A stretch of 64,000 nucleotides of DNA from assembly GCF_000002235.5 (NCBI RefSeq), contig NW_022145611.1, forward strand, positions 22,693,213 through 22,757,212. Direction: 5' to 3'. Each line of letters opens with the position of its first letter. Position 1 is the stretch's first letter. The notes below the pieces were generated by a model. That model saw only the letters and a list, made by a program, of their open reading frames with translations, had not been told where the DNA came from and ran no database searches. Source of the DNA: Strongylocentrotus purpuratus. Taxonomy: Eukaryota > Echinodermata > Echinoidea > Camarodonta > Strongylocentrotidae. Both the position numbers and the translations under genes were made by a program. Below, piece by piece: positions 62,430-64,000 of the stretch.

Positions 62430-64000
62430 TCAAGGTTCTCGAACTGAGATCTGTCTCGTGATTCCCGGCGTGATTCTGGCTTACCGGTAATAGCAAGGGA
62501 ATTTAGAGGGGTGCTGGAGAAAATTAGTAACACAATCAAAGGGCTTGAAATAATACTGACTTTTTATGTCACACCTATAAATATATTGCACTGCTCTTCC
62601 TAATTTAACACATCATTTCACAATCCGTTCCCTCAGCATGCACGTCAATTTGATATACTCTGGGAGTTCCAACTCCCTGAATCTTGAGAGGATTATTGAA
62701 GCTTCCATTAAATTTTGAAGCTGAAGAAAATCAGGGTATGCTTCGGAGAATGTCACCACCCCCTCCATACATCACTAAAGATGTAAGAATGGGCATCTAA
62801 TTTGCATAATTCGTAATGAATGTACAACTTTTTTCTTTAAAAATCGTGCAGCAATGACGCACATTAAGTCATAAACATAATTATCGTCATCCCAATTTCT
62901 TTTCTCATGATAGGAAGGCGAACAGTATCAATAATGATGAGGCTATGTGCTGTTCGAGACCGGGGTTCGAGACAAATACCTTATGCACGCCGTTACGCAC
63001 CTCAATCATGACTGTGAAGTGATACAGGGCCCAGGAAAAAGGGCCACCTATCCGAAGGAAATATGGTACTTATTAGAAATGAAAGGGGCACGGGTCAAAA
63101 TAAAAGGGGATACTTAACAGAGGGGGAAAGTGGTATTATTACAAAGGGAAAGGGTCACTTATCAGAAGGAAATGAAGAGAACTTATTGTTTTTATTTAAA
63201 AAAAAGGGGGGGGGGGGCATGAGTCAAAGTAAAAAAAAAGGTGCAAATATCAGAGGTGTAAAGGGAAATTTCTCGCACCTGAAAAGAGGCACTCACCAGG
63301 GATGAAAAGGGGCACTTATGATAATGGAAAAGGGACACCTATTGCAAATGAAAAGGGGCAGTTGTCGAAAGAAAAGGGGCACTTATCAGATTTAAATAGG
63401 GGCATTTATCAGAAATGAAAAGGGACATTTATGAGAAAAAGTGAATAGCATCTTATGAAAAATGGGTAAGGTTCACTTATCACAAGGAAAAAGGGAACTT
63501 ATTAGAAGGGGAAGGGGAAGTTCTTACATAGGAAAAGGGGCACTTTGGGGTACTTAAAAAGGTGGGGGCACTGTGCCCCAGGAGCGCCGCCTCTGGATTG
63601 AAGGACAATTTAATCAGTTCACGAGAGCACTTTTCAGTATCTTCTAGTAAGACACAGCTTTACGATTTTGTAAAAGTTTCTGTATTATACCGACATCAGA
63701 ATACTCAAACAGAAAAGTTGTGATTTTTCGAAGGTGCGATTAATCAAACACATAATTATTGGCAACTCCGTGAGGTATCTTACGAGCTCCCCTCCCATTT
63801 GCCCTGTTCTACGAAACAAATCTTCTCGGTCATCATGAACTAATAAAATTGAAATTTTATGAAATGTTTCTGTACAGAGCAAATTGAAGAGGAGCTCGCA
63901 AGATACGTCACATTGTTGCCAATTTGTGTTTCAATGATTACATCTTCAAATTTGCATAACTTTCCTATTTTTAATCGGATATTGCTCAAACTTTCACTTA
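62430..64000. other. Intergenic right flank
   Basis: No exon could be supported. Much of 63040-63590 is the minisatellite listed separately. The remainder is AT-rich without recognised features. Confidence 0.55.
63040..63594. repeat. GGGGCACTTATCAGA minisatellite, fourth copy
   Basis: A degenerate array of AAAAGGGGCACTTATCAGA-like units ending in GGGGGCACTGTGCCCC and GCGCCGCCTCTG, matching the right end of 24805-25583. The left terminus was not found, so the element boundary is open. Confidence 0.65.

Noticed and set aside
63063-63305. Lys/Gly-rich + frame
   Set aside because: It is the minisatellite read in frame.
1-64000. Retroviral or other capsid-bearing element
   Set aside because: No long terminal repeats, reverse transcriptase, capsid or envelope-like frames were recognised; the termini seen are those of DNA transposons, SINEs and a LINE tail.

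Overview
The window is animal nuclear DNA: AT-rich, intron-rich, full of short non-autonomous DNA transposons, tRNA-type SINEs, long G/C runs and microsatellites. The SPEC3/STUM-like gene, the SINE style and the repeat style suggest an echinoderm, most likely a sea urchin. This is inference; no species-specific marker was checked.

Four multi-exon protein genes can be read with consistent splice sites and phases. (1) A SPEC3/STUM-family membrane protein on + (coding from 6084; exons 6084-6756 and 10277-10465, and probably a last exon at 21382-21470). (2) A 14-exon gene on - (20149 down to 11321) for a protein of about 814 residues: a novel N-terminal part, a coiled coil built from 35-residue exons, and a C-terminal protein-kinase domain in one exon. 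If the SPEC3-like last exon is right, this kinase gene lies wholly inside the SPEC3-like last intron. (3) Proteasome subunit alpha type-3 (PSMA3) on +, 26936-37945, complete in nine coding exons (259 aa). (4) Enolase-phosphatase E1 (ENOPH1) on -, 48999 down to 45543, complete in six coding exons (282 aa). (5) A fifth gene, a CLOCK-interacting pacemaker (CIPC) homologue on -, runs 60002 down to 55811 in three coding exons (496 aa), with CACGTG E-boxes in its putative 5' region.

Layout: 1-6 kb is repeat-rich and gene-free. 6-21.5 kb holds the SPEC3-like gene and the nested kinase gene. 21.5-26.8 kb is intergenic with short elements. 26.9-39.3 kb is PSMA3, whose introns hold a nested transposon pair, a TA-target element, a pogo-like MITE and a tandem-repeat Helentron-like element. 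39.3-44.5 kb is intergenic. 44.5-49 kb is ENOPH1. 49-55 kb is repeat-rich with a 1.25 kb hAT-like element. 55.4-62 kb is the CIPC-like gene. 62-64 kb is intergenic repeat.

The genes are functionally unrelated housekeeping or regulatory genes, as expected for an animal chromosome. The least described items are the kinase with 105-bp modular exons, its apparent nesting, and a hAT-like family that carries its own degenerate GGGGCACTTATCAGA minisatellite.
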